In this document: positions 34,514 to 43,877 of the stretch, one piece after another
How the letters are laid out: every line of letters begins with the position of its first letter
Numbering within the stretch: position 1 is the stretch's first letter
Assembly: GCF_016907955.1 (NCBI RefSeq)
Contig: NZ_JAFBCX010000011.1
Location: 165,675 to 229,674 of the forward strand
DNA: 64,000 nucleotides
Source of the DNA: Lentzea nigeriaca
GTDB lineage: Bacteria; Actinomycetota; Actinomycetes; Mycobacteriales; Pseudonocardiaceae
Direction: 5' to 3'
Made by a program: the position numbers and the translations under genes
The notes under the pieces: model-generated
Database searches by the model: none
The model's input: the letters and a program-made list of their open reading frames with translations, nothing else
Told to the model about the DNA's origin: nothing

Positions 34514-35995
34514 GTGACTGCACGCGCAACGGCCCAGCGACGCAGAGCGCCGCTGGCAATTCTGGGGGCGCTCGCGCTGACGCTGTCAACGTTGACGGCA
34601 CCCGCGTTCGCCGAGCCCGACCTTCCCGCCGACGGCGCGGGTCTGACCGAGGCTCAGCTCGAAGCGCAGGCCGAAGGTGTCAGCGGCATTCCCGGCGAGA
34701 ACGAGATCAGCCGTAGCCGCAACATGGTCCGGGTCGGCCACCTGGACAAGCAGGCTCCGCTCGACGCGACGCAGACCGACATCGCGTTCCAGGACAACTA
34801 CGCGTTCGTCGGCAACTACAACGGCTTCACGATCTACGACATCCGCAACCCGAGGAAGCCGACCGTCAAGAGCCAGGTCCTCTGCCCCGGCTCGCAGAAC
34901 GACGTCTCGGTGTACGGGAACCTGCTGTTCCTGTCGACCGACTCGTCCCGCAGCGACAACTCCTGCAACAGCGTGTCGCAGCCCGCCTCGATCAAGGAGT
35001 CGTGGGAGGGCATCAAGGTCTTCGACATCAGCGACAAGACCGCGCCGAAGTACGTCGCGGCCGTCGAGACCGACTGCGGTTCGCACACCCACACTCTGGT
35101 GCCGGCCAAGGACCGCAAGAGCGTCTACCTCTACGTCTCGTCCTACTCGCCGAACGCCACGTTCCCGGACTGCCAGCCGCCGCACGACAAGATCTCGATC
35201 GTCAAGGTGCCGCTGAAGGCTCCGGCCCAGGCGTCGCTGCTCAAGGCGCCGGTGCTGTTCCCGGACGGCGGCAACCCCGGCCGCTCCGGCACGATCGAGA
35301 CCGGCTACACCTCCGCCACCAGCGGTTGCCACGACATCACCGTCTACCCGCAGCTCGACCTCGCGGCAGGCGCGTGCATGGGTGACGGCGTGCTGTGGGA
35401 CATCTCCGACCGGGAGAACCTGGTGGAGATCAACCGGGTGCAGGACGACGCGCACTTCGCGTTCTGGCACTCGGCGACGTTCAACAACAGCGGCACCAAG
35501 GTCATCTTCACCGACGAGCTCGGTGGCGGTGGCGCCGCGACCTGCAACGAGAAGATCGGCCCGACGCGTGGTGCCAACGGCATCTACGACATCGTGGGCA
35601 AGGGCAAGGACCGCAAGCTGGTCTTCAAGTCCTACTACAAGATCCCGCGCATGCAGGCCGACACGGAGAACTGCGTCGCGCACAACGGTTCGCTGATCCC
35701 GGTGCCCGGCAAGGACATCATGGTCCAGTCCTGGTACCAGGGCGGCGTCTCGGTGTGGGACTTCACGAACTCGAGCAAGCCGCGTGAGATCGGCTTCTTC
35801 GAGTACGGCCCGATGTCCGGCGGCGCGGGCGGCGGTACGTGGTCGACGTACTGGTACAACGGCTACATCTACTCCTCCGAGATGGGCCGCGGCTTCGACG
35901 TCATCGACATGCGCGACCCGCGCACGTTCGTGGCGAAGTTCTTCCGCACGGACGAGCTGAACGTGCAGACCCAGGGCAACTTCTACCGCGGGTAG
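34514..35995 (+). CDS. Secreted LVIVD-repeat protein
   Basis: 493 residues from GTG 34514. A signal peptide covers about residues 1-35 (arginine-rich start, hydrophobic 'LAILGALALTLSTL', 'AFA' cleavage). The mature protein is a beta-propeller with LVIVD-type repeats such as 'NYNGFTIYDIRNPRKP', 'GIKVFDISDKTAPKYV' and 'FDVIDMRDPRTF'. Actinomycetes secrete several such proteins of unknown role, probably surface or ligand binding. Confidence 0.85.
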   Translation: MTARATAQRRRAPLAILGALALTLSTLTAPAFAEPDLPADGAGLTEAQLEAQAEGVSGIPGENEISRSRNMVRVGHLDKQAPLDATQTDIAFQDNYAFVGNYNGFTIYDIRNPRKPTVKSQVLCPGSQNDVSVYGNLLFLSTDSSRSDNSCNSVSQPASIKESWEGIKVFDISDKTAPKYVAAVETDCGSHTHTLVPAKDRKSVYLYVSSYSPNATFPDCQPPHDKISIVKVPLKAPAQASLLKAPVLFPDGGNPGRSGTIETGYTSATSGCHDITVYPQLDLAAGACMGDGVLWDISDRENLVEINRVQDDAHFAFWHSATFNNSGTKVIFTDELGGGGAATCNEKIGPTRGANGIYDIVGKGKDRKLVFKSYYKIPRMQADTENCVAHNGSLIPVPGKDIMVQSWYQGGVSVWDFTNSSKPREIGFFEYGPMSGGAGGGTWSTYWYNGYIYSSEMGRGFDVIDMRDPRTFVAKFFRTDELNVQTQGNFYRG

Positions 35996-36008
35996 CCAGA
36001 AGCCTTGA

Positions 36009-36043
36009 TCAGCGCGGCTGCCGGCGTTCGGCAGCCGCGCTGA
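36009..36043. terminator. Bidirectional terminator overlapping the MFS C-terminus
   Basis: A perfect 15-bp stem (36009-36023 with 36029-36043) and 5-nt loop lies between the convergent LVIVD and MFS genes. It begins at the MFS stop codon, so the hairpin encodes the last dozen MFS residues. It should stop transcripts from both sides. Confidence 0.85.
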
Positions 36044-37169
36044 CTGCTGTCAGGACCAAAGTCACCGCCACACCACCGAAAGCCGCCCAGATCGGCGAGC
36101 CGACGTCCATCGCCCACGCGGCGACGACAGCGGTCAGGCCATATCCGGCGCCGGTCACCGCGTACATCATCGAGAACCCGGCCGCGTGCGCGCCGACCGG
36201 AAGCCGTTCGCGCAACGCCAGACTCCGCGTCACCAGCACGCCGGACTGGAACAACCCGGCTGCGAGCAACGCGCCCGCGATGCCCGGCAGGTTCGGGAAC
36301 AACGCTACCGCGCCGACGCAGGTCGCGGTGATCACCAGGAGCACGAGTCCCTGGGTGCGCAACGATCCCGGCCACGGCCGCAGCCCGTACAACACCGCGC
36401 CCAGCGCACTGCACGCCGCGAACCCCGTGAGCAGCGGTCCGGTCCAGCCGATGCCGATCCCCCGATGTTCCAGCAACGCCGGCAGCACCAGTTCCGCGAC
36501 CGCGAGCTGCGCCAGCGCGGCCGCGCTCACCAGGTAGATCGGCCACGCCGACGCCACCACGCGCACCTTCGCCGAGTTGACGCGAGTGGTCACGTGCCCG
36601 CGCGGCAGGATGAACACCAGCCAGGCCGCCACGACGATCAGGGACACCGACACCACGACGGGCGCCCGGCGGTCGACGCTCAACGCCAGCACCGTGACGA
36701 GCGCGGGCGCGACCGCCCACACCACCTGCGTGATCATGGCGTCGAAGCCCATCGCCTTGGGCACCAACGCGTCCGGAACCAGCCCGAGCAGCATCGCCCG
36801 CAGCCCGCCCGGTGTCGTCGACGGCCCGGCACCCGCGACGAACGCCGCGACCACCAGCACCGTCACGTCGGTCGTCAACGCCAGCGTCGTGAACGCCCCG
36901 GCGCCGACGACGAGCCCGGCGGCGAGCTGGCCGCGCATCCGGGACGGGTCGAGCAGGAGGCCGAGCAGTGCCGCGCCGAGGATCTCGCCCAGCACGTAGA
37001 CGGCGGTCAACGACGCCGCGAGCACGTAGCCACCCGGCAGGTTCCTGGTCAGGAACACCATCATCAGCGGCGTCATGGACATGGGTAACTTCGCCGCCAC
37101 GGTCACGACGGCGCAGGCCAGCACGTCCCGGTTGGCGAGATCGCGGTAGCCGGCTGCGGAGATCGTCAT
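36009..37169 (-). CDS. MFS transporter
   Basis: 386 residues from ATG 37169, two bases after the VOC gene stop (TAG-AG-ATG), so translation is coupled. About 12 membrane helices are predicted, with loops such as 'LLLDPSRMRGQLAAG' after the second helix and an arginine-rich C-terminus. No substrate motif is visible. The partner VOC protein suggests drug resistance, with binding and export of the same compound. Confidence 0.85.
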   Translation of the reverse strand: MTISAAGYRDLANRDVLACAVVTVAAKLPMSMTPLMMVFLTRNLPGGYVLAASLTAVYVLGEILGAALLGLLLDPSRMRGQLAAGLVVGAGAFTTLALTTDVTVLVVAAFVAGAGPSTTPGGLRAMLLGLVPDALVPKAMGFDAMITQVVWAVAPALVTVLALSVDRRAPVVVSVSLIVVAAWLVFILPRGHVTTRVNSAKVRVVASAWPIYLVSAAALAQLAVAELVLPALLEHRGIGIGWTGPLLTGFAACSALGAVLYGLRPWPGSLRTQGLVLLVITATCVGAVALFPNLPGIAGALLAAGLFQSGVLVTRSLALRERLPVGAHAAGFSMMYAVTGAGYGLTAVVAAWAMDVGSPIWAAFGGVAVTLVLTAVSAAAERRQPR

Positions 37170-37171
37170 CT

Positions 37172-37567
37172 CTACTCGCCCAGCTCCTGGAACAGGGTCA
37201 GCTGCAGCCCGGCGGGGGCAGACAGCCTGGCGTTGAGCGAGTTCCACGGCGTGCGCGTGGGTTCCGCGATCACCTCGGCCCCCGCGGCTTCCAGCTTCCG
37301 TGTCGTCGCGGCGGAGTCGTCGACCTCGAACGCGACCCGGATGTGCCCGGCGACCCGCTTGCCCACCTCGACGTCGTCGATGAACTCGGCGTGCGGCGGG
37401 TCGGTGATCTCCAGCGTGGCCCGGCCCGCCTCCAGGATCGTGACCCTGCCGCCGTCGGAGGCGAATGCCGCCCGTTGTTCGAGGCCGAGCACGTCGCGGT
37501 AGAAGTGCAGGGCCTCTTCGTAGTCGGCGGCGGTGACGACGAGGCGAAGTTCACGAACACCGGTCAT
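37172..37567 (-). CDS. VOC-family (glyoxalase/bleomycin resistance) protein
   Basis: 131 residues with two beta-alpha-beta-beta-beta modules: 'ELRLVVTAADYEEALHFYRDVLGLE' and 'HIRVAFEVDDSAATTRKLEAAGAEVI'. Metal positions of the fold (His/Glu) are only partly kept, so it may bind a drug rather than catalyse. It precedes the MFS transporter gene. Confidence 0.87.
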   Translation of the reverse strand: MTGVRELRLVVTAADYEEALHFYRDVLGLEQRAAFASDGGRVTILEAGRATLEITDPPHAEFIDDVEVGKRVAGHIRVAFEVDDSAATTRKLEAAGAEVIAEPTRTPWNSLNARLSAPAGLQLTLFQELGE

Positions 37568-37658
37568 GCGCTGATCATCGCACCACCCGTGTGAGAAGGA
37601 GGAGAGCCCGGAAAAGTGCCCGCTGGGCCAGGATGGCGTCCGTGCCGAACGGACTTGA

Positions 37659-38801
37659 TCAGGTGGACTGCGCCACGGCGACCTGAGCGGGTTCCCCGAC
37701 CAGCCGGGTCAGCACCACGACCACCGCCGCGATCCCCGCCGTCACGTGGATCGGCGCCGGTCCGAACGTCGCGGCGAGCACGGCGACGGAGCCCAGCGGC
37801 AGCAGGTACTTGCGCAGCCCGGCCTGGCCAGGGCAGTCCTGCACGTACCAGACGCACAGGAAGAAGATCGCGAGCGGCACCGTCGTGAACGCGGCGACCG
37901 TCGTACCCGGTGCGTGCGAGAGGTGCAGGTCGTAGTCGACGCTCGACGCGAGACCCGCGCCCAGTGCCGCGATCGAGCCGAGGATGAGCAGGTGCGCGTA
38001 CCCCCACAGGAACGCCTTCTTCTGGTTGTGCAGGTGGGTCGGCGCCTCGAAGTAGATCCACCACACCGAGAACACGATGATCAACGACGCCGCGGCGAGC
38101 GAGATCAGGTTGACGCCGCTGTCGAAGCCCTTCTGGAACGCCATCGTGGTCGACAGGATGGACTCGCCGAGCACGATCAGCGTGAAGAGCCCGTGCCGTT
38201 CCGCGATGTGGTGCGGGTGCCAGCTCGTGGCCTCGGCACGCTCAGCCCACACCGGCACGAGCAGCTCGCCGATCATGCCGAGGACCCACAGCGGCAGCTG
38301 CAGGCTCGGCGGCGCGAGGACGACCCACAGCACCCAGAGCACCTGCATCCCGGCTATACCGGCGGCGTAGCGGCGGGCACACGTCTTGTGCGCGGGGTTG
38401 TCCAGCGACGCCCGCAACCAGTGCGCGACCATGGCGAGCCGGATGACGACGTAGCCGCTCACCACGATCCGGTAGTCCTGGCGCTCGAACACCGCCGGAA
38501 TGCCCGCCGCGATGACGAGCACTCCGGCGATCTGGAACATCGTGATGATCCGGTACAGCGTGTCGTCGTTGTCGAACGCGCTGGCGAACCAGGTGAAGTT
38601 GAGCCACGGCAACCACAACGCGAAGAACGCCATGCAGAAGGCCAGCAGACCGGCCCCGGCGTGGTTCTCGACGACGGCGTGGTGGAGCCCGGCGGCGGCC
38701 TGGGCGACCGCCACCACGAAGCTCAGGTCGAACAACAGCTCCAACGGCGTCGCGACCCGGTGGGCCTCCGCCGTGTCGCGCGCGAGGAGCTTTCTGATCA
38801 T
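37659..38801 (-). CDS. Low temperature requirement protein A family protein
   Basis: 380 residues with about ten membrane helices. 'HRVATPLELLFDLSFVVAVAQAA' near the start, 'RHGLFTLIVLGESIL' in the middle and 'YFEAPTH' are the LtrA family signatures. The biochemical role of LtrA is unknown. It overlaps the ABC ATPase stop by 4 bp (ATGA), so it is the last gene of the importer operon. Confidence 0.9.
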   Translation of the reverse strand: MIRKLLARDTAEAHRVATPLELLFDLSFVVAVAQAAAGLHHAVVENHAGAGLLAFCMAFFALWLPWLNFTWFASAFDNDDTLYRIITMFQIAGVLVIAAGIPAVFERQDYRIVVSGYVVIRLAMVAHWLRASLDNPAHKTCARRYAAGIAGMQVLWVLWVVLAPPSLQLPLWVLGMIGELLVPVWAERAEATSWHPHHIAERHGLFTLIVLGESILSTTMAFQKGFDSGVNLISLAAASLIIVFSVWWIYFEAPTHLHNQKKAFLWGYAHLLILGSIAALGAGLASSVDYDLHLSHAPGTTVAAFTTVPLAIFFLCVWYVQDCPGQAGLRKYLLPLGSVAVLAATFGPAPIHVTAGIAAVVVVLTRLVGEPAQVAVAQST

Positions 38802-39829
38802 CCAGGCACCACCATGATCCGTGACTCGCTGAGGTCGAGCGCGACCCGCGTTCCCGGCTGGTAGGCGGCCGCGGCGTTGGACGGCTGATCCACGCGCAGC
38901 ACCTGCTCGCCGACCTTGACCGAGATCCGCGTGACCGGCCCGAGGAACGACTGGGTCAGCACATCACCCACGATCCTGCCATTCGCGTCGCCCTCGTGCG
39001 CGGAAACGCCGATGTCCTCCGGACGCACGATGATCCGCACGTCGCTGCCGGACGGCTGGTCGTGCTCCGCCGGGACCGTGACACCGTTGATGACGACGGT
39101 CTGCCCCTCTGCCTTGCCCTCCACCGAGTTCGTGACGCCGACGAACTGCGCCACGAACGCCGTCTTCGGTTCCCGGTAGACGACCGACGGCGTGTCCAGC
39201 TGCTCCAACCGGCCGTGCGACATGACACCGACCCGGTCGGAGACGGCGAGCGCCTCCTCCTGGTCGTGCGTGACGAACAACGTCGTCATGCCGAGCTCCG
39301 TCTGGATGCGACGGATCTCGTCCCGCAGGTTCACGCGGACCTTGGCGTCCAATGCGGACAGCGGCTCATCCAGCAGCAGCACGCGCGGCTGGATCGCGAG
39401 AGCGCGCGCCAGCGCGACCCGTTGCTGCTGACCACCCGACATCTGGTGCGGGTAGCGGCCACCGAGGTGCGCGAGGCCGACCAGTTCGAGCAGTTCACCG
39501 GTCCGCTTGGTGTCGGCCTTGCGCATCTTGAGGCCGAACGCGACGTTCTGCGCCGCCGTCATGTTCGGGAAGAGGCTGTAGGCCTGGAAGACCATGCCCA
39601 TGTCCCGCTTGTTGGCCGGCACCTTCGTGATGTCCTTGCCGCCCACCGTGACCGTGCCGGAGTCGGCGGTCTCGAAACCCGCCACGATCCGCAGCGCCGT
39701 CGTCTTGCCGCAGCCGGACGGGCCGAGCAGCGACACGAGTTCGCCTTCCGCCAGGTCGAGGTCGAGACCGTCCAGCGCGGTGTTGCCGCCGAAGGACTTG
39801 CGCAGTCCCTTGAGTTCCAGGTGGCCCAT
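38798..39829 (-). CDS. ABC importer ATP-binding protein (Pot/Fbp type)
   Basis: 343 residues from ATG 39829. Walker A 'GPSGCGKTTALR', signature 'MSGGQQQRVALARAL', Walker B 'VLLLDEPLSALDA' and switch 'FVTHDQEEAL' are present, with a TOBE domain at the C-terminus ('RPEDIGV', 'FLGPVTRISV'). It energises the two permeases upstream; likely substrates in this family are polyamines, ferric ions, thiamine or aminophosphonates. Confidence 0.92.
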   Translation of the reverse strand: MGHLELKGLRKSFGGNTALDGLDLDLAEGELVSLLGPSGCGKTTALRIVAGFETADSGTVTVGGKDITKVPANKRDMGMVFQAYSLFPNMTAAQNVAFGLKMRKADTKRTGELLELVGLAHLGGRYPHQMSGGQQQRVALARALAIQPRVLLLDEPLSALDAKVRVNLRDEIRRIQTELGMTTLFVTHDQEEALAVSDRVGVMSHGRLEQLDTPSVVYREPKTAFVAQFVGVTNSVEGKAEGQTVVINGVTVPAEHDQPSGSDVRIIVRPEDIGVSAHEGDANGRIVGDVLTQSFLGPVTRISVKVGEQVLRVDQPSNAAAAYQPGTRVALDLSESRIMVVPG

Positions 39830-39833
39830 TGTC

Positions 39834-40637
39834 TCAGTTACTCCCCAGCGGAATTTCTTCTTCGGCAACGGTCTGACGGCGCCGCTGGCCGACATAAGAG
39901 AGTGCGAACAGGAGGACGAACGCGAAGAGCAGGCTGAGCAACGACACCGCGATGGACACACCCGCGTTGCGCTTGCCGAGCAGGTTGACCTGCACCTGCA
40001 GCGTGTCGAAGTTGAGCAGCGACGCGATGGTGAACTCGCCGAGCACCAGTGCCACGGACAGCAGCGACGCACCGATCAGCGCGACTCGGATGTTCGGCAC
40101 GACGACCTTCCACAGCACCGTGAACCACGACGCGCCGAGGCTGCGCGCGGCTTCCGCGAGCGTCTTCAGGTCGATCGCGGCGAGACCGGCGTCGACCGCG
40201 CGGTAGGCGAACGGCAGCACCAGGATCGTGTACGCGAACGTGAGCGTCAGCGGCGAGTCGCCGAGGAAGTAGTTCACCCACGCGTAGAGCGGCGCCATGC
40301 CGACCACCAGCACGATCGCGGGAATCGCGAGCGGCAGCAGGCACAGGAACTCCACGAGCCGCTGCAACTGCGGGAGCCGCAGCCGGATCCACGCCATCGT
40401 CGGCACGAGCAGGACCAGCATGAGCACCGCACTCGTGACCGACAGCAGCAACGAGTTGGTAAGCGCTTCCATCAGCCCGTCGTCGTCGACGATCGCCGTC
40501 CACGACTCGAGGCTGCGGGTGTTGTTCTTGCCCCGTGTGGAGAACTCCGCCATCGCGATCAGCGGCAGGATGAAGTAGACGCCGAGGATCAGCAGGATGA
40601 CCGTGCGCAGAACGCGCTGCTTCACTAGCGAACCCAC
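39834..40637 (-). CDS. ABC importer permease 2
   Basis: 267 residues with six membrane helices and the EAA loop 'EAARSLGASWFTVLWKVVVPNI', which contacts the ATPase. It overlaps permease 1 by 13 bp and its stop lies 4 bp before the ATPase start. Confidence 0.92.
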   Translation of the reverse strand: MGSLVKQRVLRTVILLILGVYFILPLIAMAEFSTRGKNNTRSLESWTAIVDDDGLMEALTNSLLLSVTSAVLMLVLLVPTMAWIRLRLPQLQRLVEFLCLLPLAIPAIVLVVGMAPLYAWVNYFLGDSPLTLTFAYTILVLPFAYRAVDAGLAAIDLKTLAEAARSLGASWFTVLWKVVVPNIRVALIGASLLSVALVLGEFTIASLLNFDTLQVQVNLLGKRNAGVSIAVSLLSLLFAFVLLFALSYVGQRRRQTVAEEEIPLGSN

Positions 40638-41554
40638 TTGGCCACCCTCCGCTGCAGCAGCACGTTCACGCCCATCGCGATGCTGACGACGATCACCATG
40701 CCGAGGCCGAGCGCCTTGCCCAGGTTCTCCTGGCCGAGCACGACCTCGCCGGTGAGGAACCCGCGGATCTGCAGCGGCACGATCGGGCTACCCTGCGAGA
40801 CCAGCGCGGCAGCCGTGGCGTAGGCGCTGAAAGCGTTGGCGAACAACAGGAGCAGCGCACCGAGGAACGGCGGCGTGAGGATCGGGCCGCCGACGTGCCG
40901 CCAGTACGTCCAGCTCGTGCCGCCCAGGCTCGCGTTGGCCTCACGCCACTGTGGACGCAGCCCGTCCAGCGCGGGCAGGAACACGATGACCATCAACGGG
41001 ATCTGGAAGAACGTGTAGACCAGGGTCAGCCCGGGCAGTTCGAACAGCCACGCGCTGCCCGCGAACAGGTCGATGCCAACGTTGTCACGCAGGAACTTCG
41101 TGACGAGACCCTCGAAGCCGACCGTCGCGAGAAAGGCGAACGCCAGCGGCACACCACCGAACTGGGCGAGCACACCGGATCCGGCGACGACGACCCGGCG
41201 CAGCATCCCGTCCGGGTTGCCGACCGAGATCGCCCACGTGAGCAGCGCGCCGAAGATCGCGCCGATCAGCGCGGTGAGTGCGGACAGCTCGATGCTGCGC
41301 ACGAACGAGTCGAAGTACACGCCCTTGAACAGGGTCGTGAGGTTGTCGAGCGTGAACGCGCCGTTGGAGTCCTGGAAGGCGCCGAGAAGAACGAGGACGG
41401 TGGGGTAGACGAGGAAGGTGCCGACGAACGCGAGGAACGGCACCGCGACGAGCCAAGCGGCCACAGATGGCCGACCGGCGGCCCCACCTTTCGGGATTGA
41501 ATCCTTTGAGGTGGAACCGCCGGGGGCTGCCGCTACGGGAGCGACACTCGTCAT
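40625..41554 (-). CDS. ABC importer permease 1
   Basis: 309 residues from ATG 41554, overlapping the binding protein stop (ATGA). A cytoplasmic N-terminus of about 30 residues is followed by six or seven membrane helices and the EAA-like loop 'REANASLGGTSWTYWRHVGGPIL'. It pairs with permease 2 in a PotB/FbpB-like transporter. Confidence 0.92.
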   Translation of the reverse strand: MTSVAPVAAAPGGSTSKDSIPKGGAAGRPSVAAWLVAVPFLAFVGTFLVYPTVLVLLGAFQDSNGAFTLDNLTTLFKGVYFDSFVRSIELSALTALIGAIFGALLTWAISVGNPDGMLRRVVVAGSGVLAQFGGVPLAFAFLATVGFEGLVTKFLRDNVGIDLFAGSAWLFELPGLTLVYTFFQIPLMVIVFLPALDGLRPQWREANASLGGTSWTYWRHVGGPILTPPFLGALLLLFANAFSAYATAAALVSQGSPIVPLQIRGFLTGEVVLGQENLGKALGLGMVIVVSIAMGVNVLLQRRVAKWVR

Positions 41555-42672
41555 CCGATGGCCTGCGCCCAGGTCGCGGTCAGGACGGCCTTGGCCTTGT
41601 CGGCCTGCGCCTGCGTCTGGAACACCTGCTTGCCGTCGGTCTTCGGCAGCTTGTCCTTCGCCGCCTTGTCCGCCTTGTCGCCCATCTTGTCCAGGCGCAC
41701 CGGGCGGGACATGCCCTTCAGGTAGAGGTTCTGGCCCTCGTCGGAGTAGAGGAACTCCTGCCACAGGCGCGCGGCCGCCGGGTGCGGCGCGTCCTTGCTG
41801 ATGGCCTGGTTGTAGTAGGCACCGATCTGCGCCTCGGCCGGGACGACGACCTTCCAGTCCATCTTGCCCTTGAGCTTCTCGGTCTGGGCGGCGTTGGTGT
41901 AGTCCCAGTCGATGACGACCGGTGTCTGCCCGGACTCGATCGTCGCGGGCGACGGGTCGACCGGCTGGAAGTTGCCGGCCTGCTTGAGCTGCTTGAAGAA
42001 GCCGACACCGGGAGCGATGTCGTCGGCGGAACCGCCGTTGCCCAGCGCCGCCATCATGACGCCGGAGAACGCGGCACCGGCCTGCGTCGGGTCGCCGTTG
42101 AGCGCCACCTTGCCCTTGTACTCGGGCTTGAGCAGGTCCTTGACGCTCGTCGGAGCCGGCACCTTCGCTGCGTCGAACCCGATCGACATGAAGCCGCCGT
42201 AGTCGCCGTAGTAGAGGCCGTCCGCGTCCTTGAGCTCAGCGGGGATGTCGTCCCAGGTGCTGACCTTGTACGGCGCGAACAGGTCCTTGTTGGCCAGTGC
42301 CACGTTCAGCCCGAGGTCGAACACGTCCGGCGCGCGGTCGTTGCCCTTGAGCTGTTTGGCGGCGTTGATCTCCTCCTGGCTGGACGCGTCCGGCTGCGCC
42401 GAGTCGACCTTGAGGCCGTACTTGGCCTCGAACGCCTTGATGATCTCGCCGTAGTTCGCCCAGTCCGGGGGCAGCGCGATGACGTTGAGCTTGCCCTCCT
42501 TCTTGGCGGCCTCGACCAGCTTGTCCATGCCACCGAGCTCGCTCGCCGACTTGGCGGTGTTGGCGGCACCGGCCGGCGTCTCCTTGGCGGGCGGGGCACC
42601 ACAGGCGGCCACCGCCAGCACCAACGCGCCGACACCAATGAGTTTCGTGGTGACGTTCCCTCGCTTCAGCAC
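41551..42672 (-). CDS. ABC importer solute-binding lipoprotein
   Basis: About 373 residues from GTG 42672; a TTG at 42708 in the same frame is the other possible start, and neither has a clear ribosome site. The signal ends in lipobox 'LAVAACG'. The mature part has family 1 binding-protein features ('LVEAAKKEGKLNVIALPPDWANYGEI', 'IDWDYTNAA'). Relatives bind Fe3+, thiamine, putrescine or 2-aminoethylphosphonate; the ligand cannot be told from sequence. First gene of the operon. Confidence 0.88.
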   Translation of the reverse strand: MLKRGNVTTKLIGVGALVLAVAACGAPPAKETPAGAANTAKSASELGGMDKLVEAAKKEGKLNVIALPPDWANYGEIIKAFEAKYGLKVDSAQPDASSQEEINAAKQLKGNDRAPDVFDLGLNVALANKDLFAPYKVSTWDDIPAELKDADGLYYGDYGGFMSIGFDAAKVPAPTSVKDLLKPEYKGKVALNGDPTQAGAAFSGVMMAALGNGGSADDIAPGVGFFKQLKQAGNFQPVDPSPATIESGQTPVVIDWDYTNAAQTEKLKGKMDWKVVVPAEAQIGAYYNQAISKDAPHPAAARLWQEFLYSDEGQNLYLKGMSRPVRLDKMGDKADKAAKDKLPKTDGKQVFQTQAQADKAKAVLTATWAQAIG

Positions 42673-42740
42673 AGGCGGAGGATTCGCGCGGACAGCTTTC
42701 GTTGTCAAGCCAGCCGCGCCGGTTGAGACCTTCTCGACTC

Positions 42741-43250
42741 CTACGGTGAATTCTCGGTACCCCTGGGGTTGCCACTGAATGCTTTCCGAGCTTCACTCAG
42801 GTGTTGCGCGGTGATCCCGGTGCCTGGGTCGACGTGGACGAGCGCGGTCGTCAGATGCCGTCGCTTGTGGACGAACTCCGCTCTGCGGGCGGCGTGCAGC
42901 CCGAAGTCGTCGTCGAACCAGACGAGCGGCCGCTCGTAGGCGTACCGCGCCACAGCGGGGTACTTCCAGCCGTGCTCGTCGTGGAACTCGATCACCTTGA
43001 GCGCTGGCAGTCCGAGCCGCGGCCCGATCTCGATGTTCGCCCGGTGCAGCCAGCTCGTGGCCCACGCGAGCTCGGCGCCGGTTTCGACGGCCAGCCGTCT
43101 CAACTGGTCGCCGTGGTCCGGGTCGAGCCAGATCCGCAGCTTCCGCCTCCAGCCGACCTTGATGTCGAACGGCCGGTAGTTCGGCGGCTTGTGCTTCGCC
43201 GCCCACGGGTTGAGCGGACCGTCGACGTCGATCACGACGAGTGGCTTCAC
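42741..43250 (-). CDS. HAD-like domain protein
   Basis: 169 residues. 'VVIDVDGPLNP' at residues 4-14 is the DxDG nucleophile motif of the HAD fold, 'WATSWLHRAN' is the Thr/Ser motif and 'PLVWFDDDFG' supplies the acidic metal site. Small stand-alone HAD proteins of this form are frequent in actinomycetes; the substrate is unknown. Confidence 0.8.
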   Translation of the reverse strand: MKPLVVIDVDGPLNPWAAKHKPPNYRPFDIKVGWRRKLRIWLDPDHGDQLRRLAVETGAELAWATSWLHRANIEIGPRLGLPALKVIEFHDEHGWKYPAVARYAYERPLVWFDDDFGLHAARRAEFVHKRRHLTTALVHVDPGTGITAQHLSEARKAFSGNPRGTENSP

Positions 43251-43309
43251 GAGGTCAAGACTGCCGTTACCCAGGCACGAGGCGCCCAGCGCCCCTAACC
43301 TCCGGAGGC

Positions 43310-43816
43310 ATGAGACGCATGGCCCTGCTCGTGCTGCTGTGCGCCACCCTCGTGGGCTGCGCCGCGATCGCCGACCTGGCGACGCTGCAGAGCCACATCC
43401 AGGACGCCGGCTACAAGAACGTCTCGCTGCACCACCGCTCCCACAACGGCACCGACTTCCTCGAGATCACCGCGTCCGGCTCCGACCCCGACAAGGTGGC
43501 GGAGATCGTCTGGGACACCTACCCCGAGCACCTGGACCACGTGTCGATCACGCTCAACGGCACCCAGAAGGATTACTCCGAGGCCGACCTGCGCAGCGCG
43601 TTCGGCGAACGCCAGGTCACCGAGAAGCCCGACGACGACACCGACGTGATGAAGTCGGTCATCACCTGGCTGATAGTCGGCGCGGTGGTGGTCCTGCTGC
43701 TCGTCGCGGGGGTGATCATCCTCATCGTGATGCTGGTGCGCCGCTCCGACCGGCGCAAGGCCCGACAGCCGCACCACCCAGGCCGGCCGCCCGCCGGACC
43801 TCCACCCTCCGCATAG
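43310..43816 (+). CDS. Membrane lipoprotein with C-terminal transmembrane helix
   Basis: 168 residues from ATG 43310 with CGGAGG just upstream. Lipobox 'ATLVGC' puts the lipidated Cys near residue 17. The extracellular part is about 100 residues and resembles a small beta/alpha domain. One strong transmembrane helix at about 120-145 is followed by a basic, proline-rich cytoplasmic tail. I do not recognise the family. Confidence 0.75.
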   Translation: MRRMALLVLLCATLVGCAAIADLATLQSHIQDAGYKNVSLHHRSHNGTDFLEITASGSDPDKVAEIVWDTYPEHLDHVSITLNGTQKDYSEADLRSAFGERQVTEKPDDDTDVMKSVITWLIVGAVVVLLLVAGVIILIVMLVRRSDRRKARQPHHPGRPPAGPPPSA

Positions 43817-43877
43817 GAGTCCGACGGCTGGAGCCTCTTCACCTTCGACAGCGACGCCAAGTAGCCGAAGGGCATGA

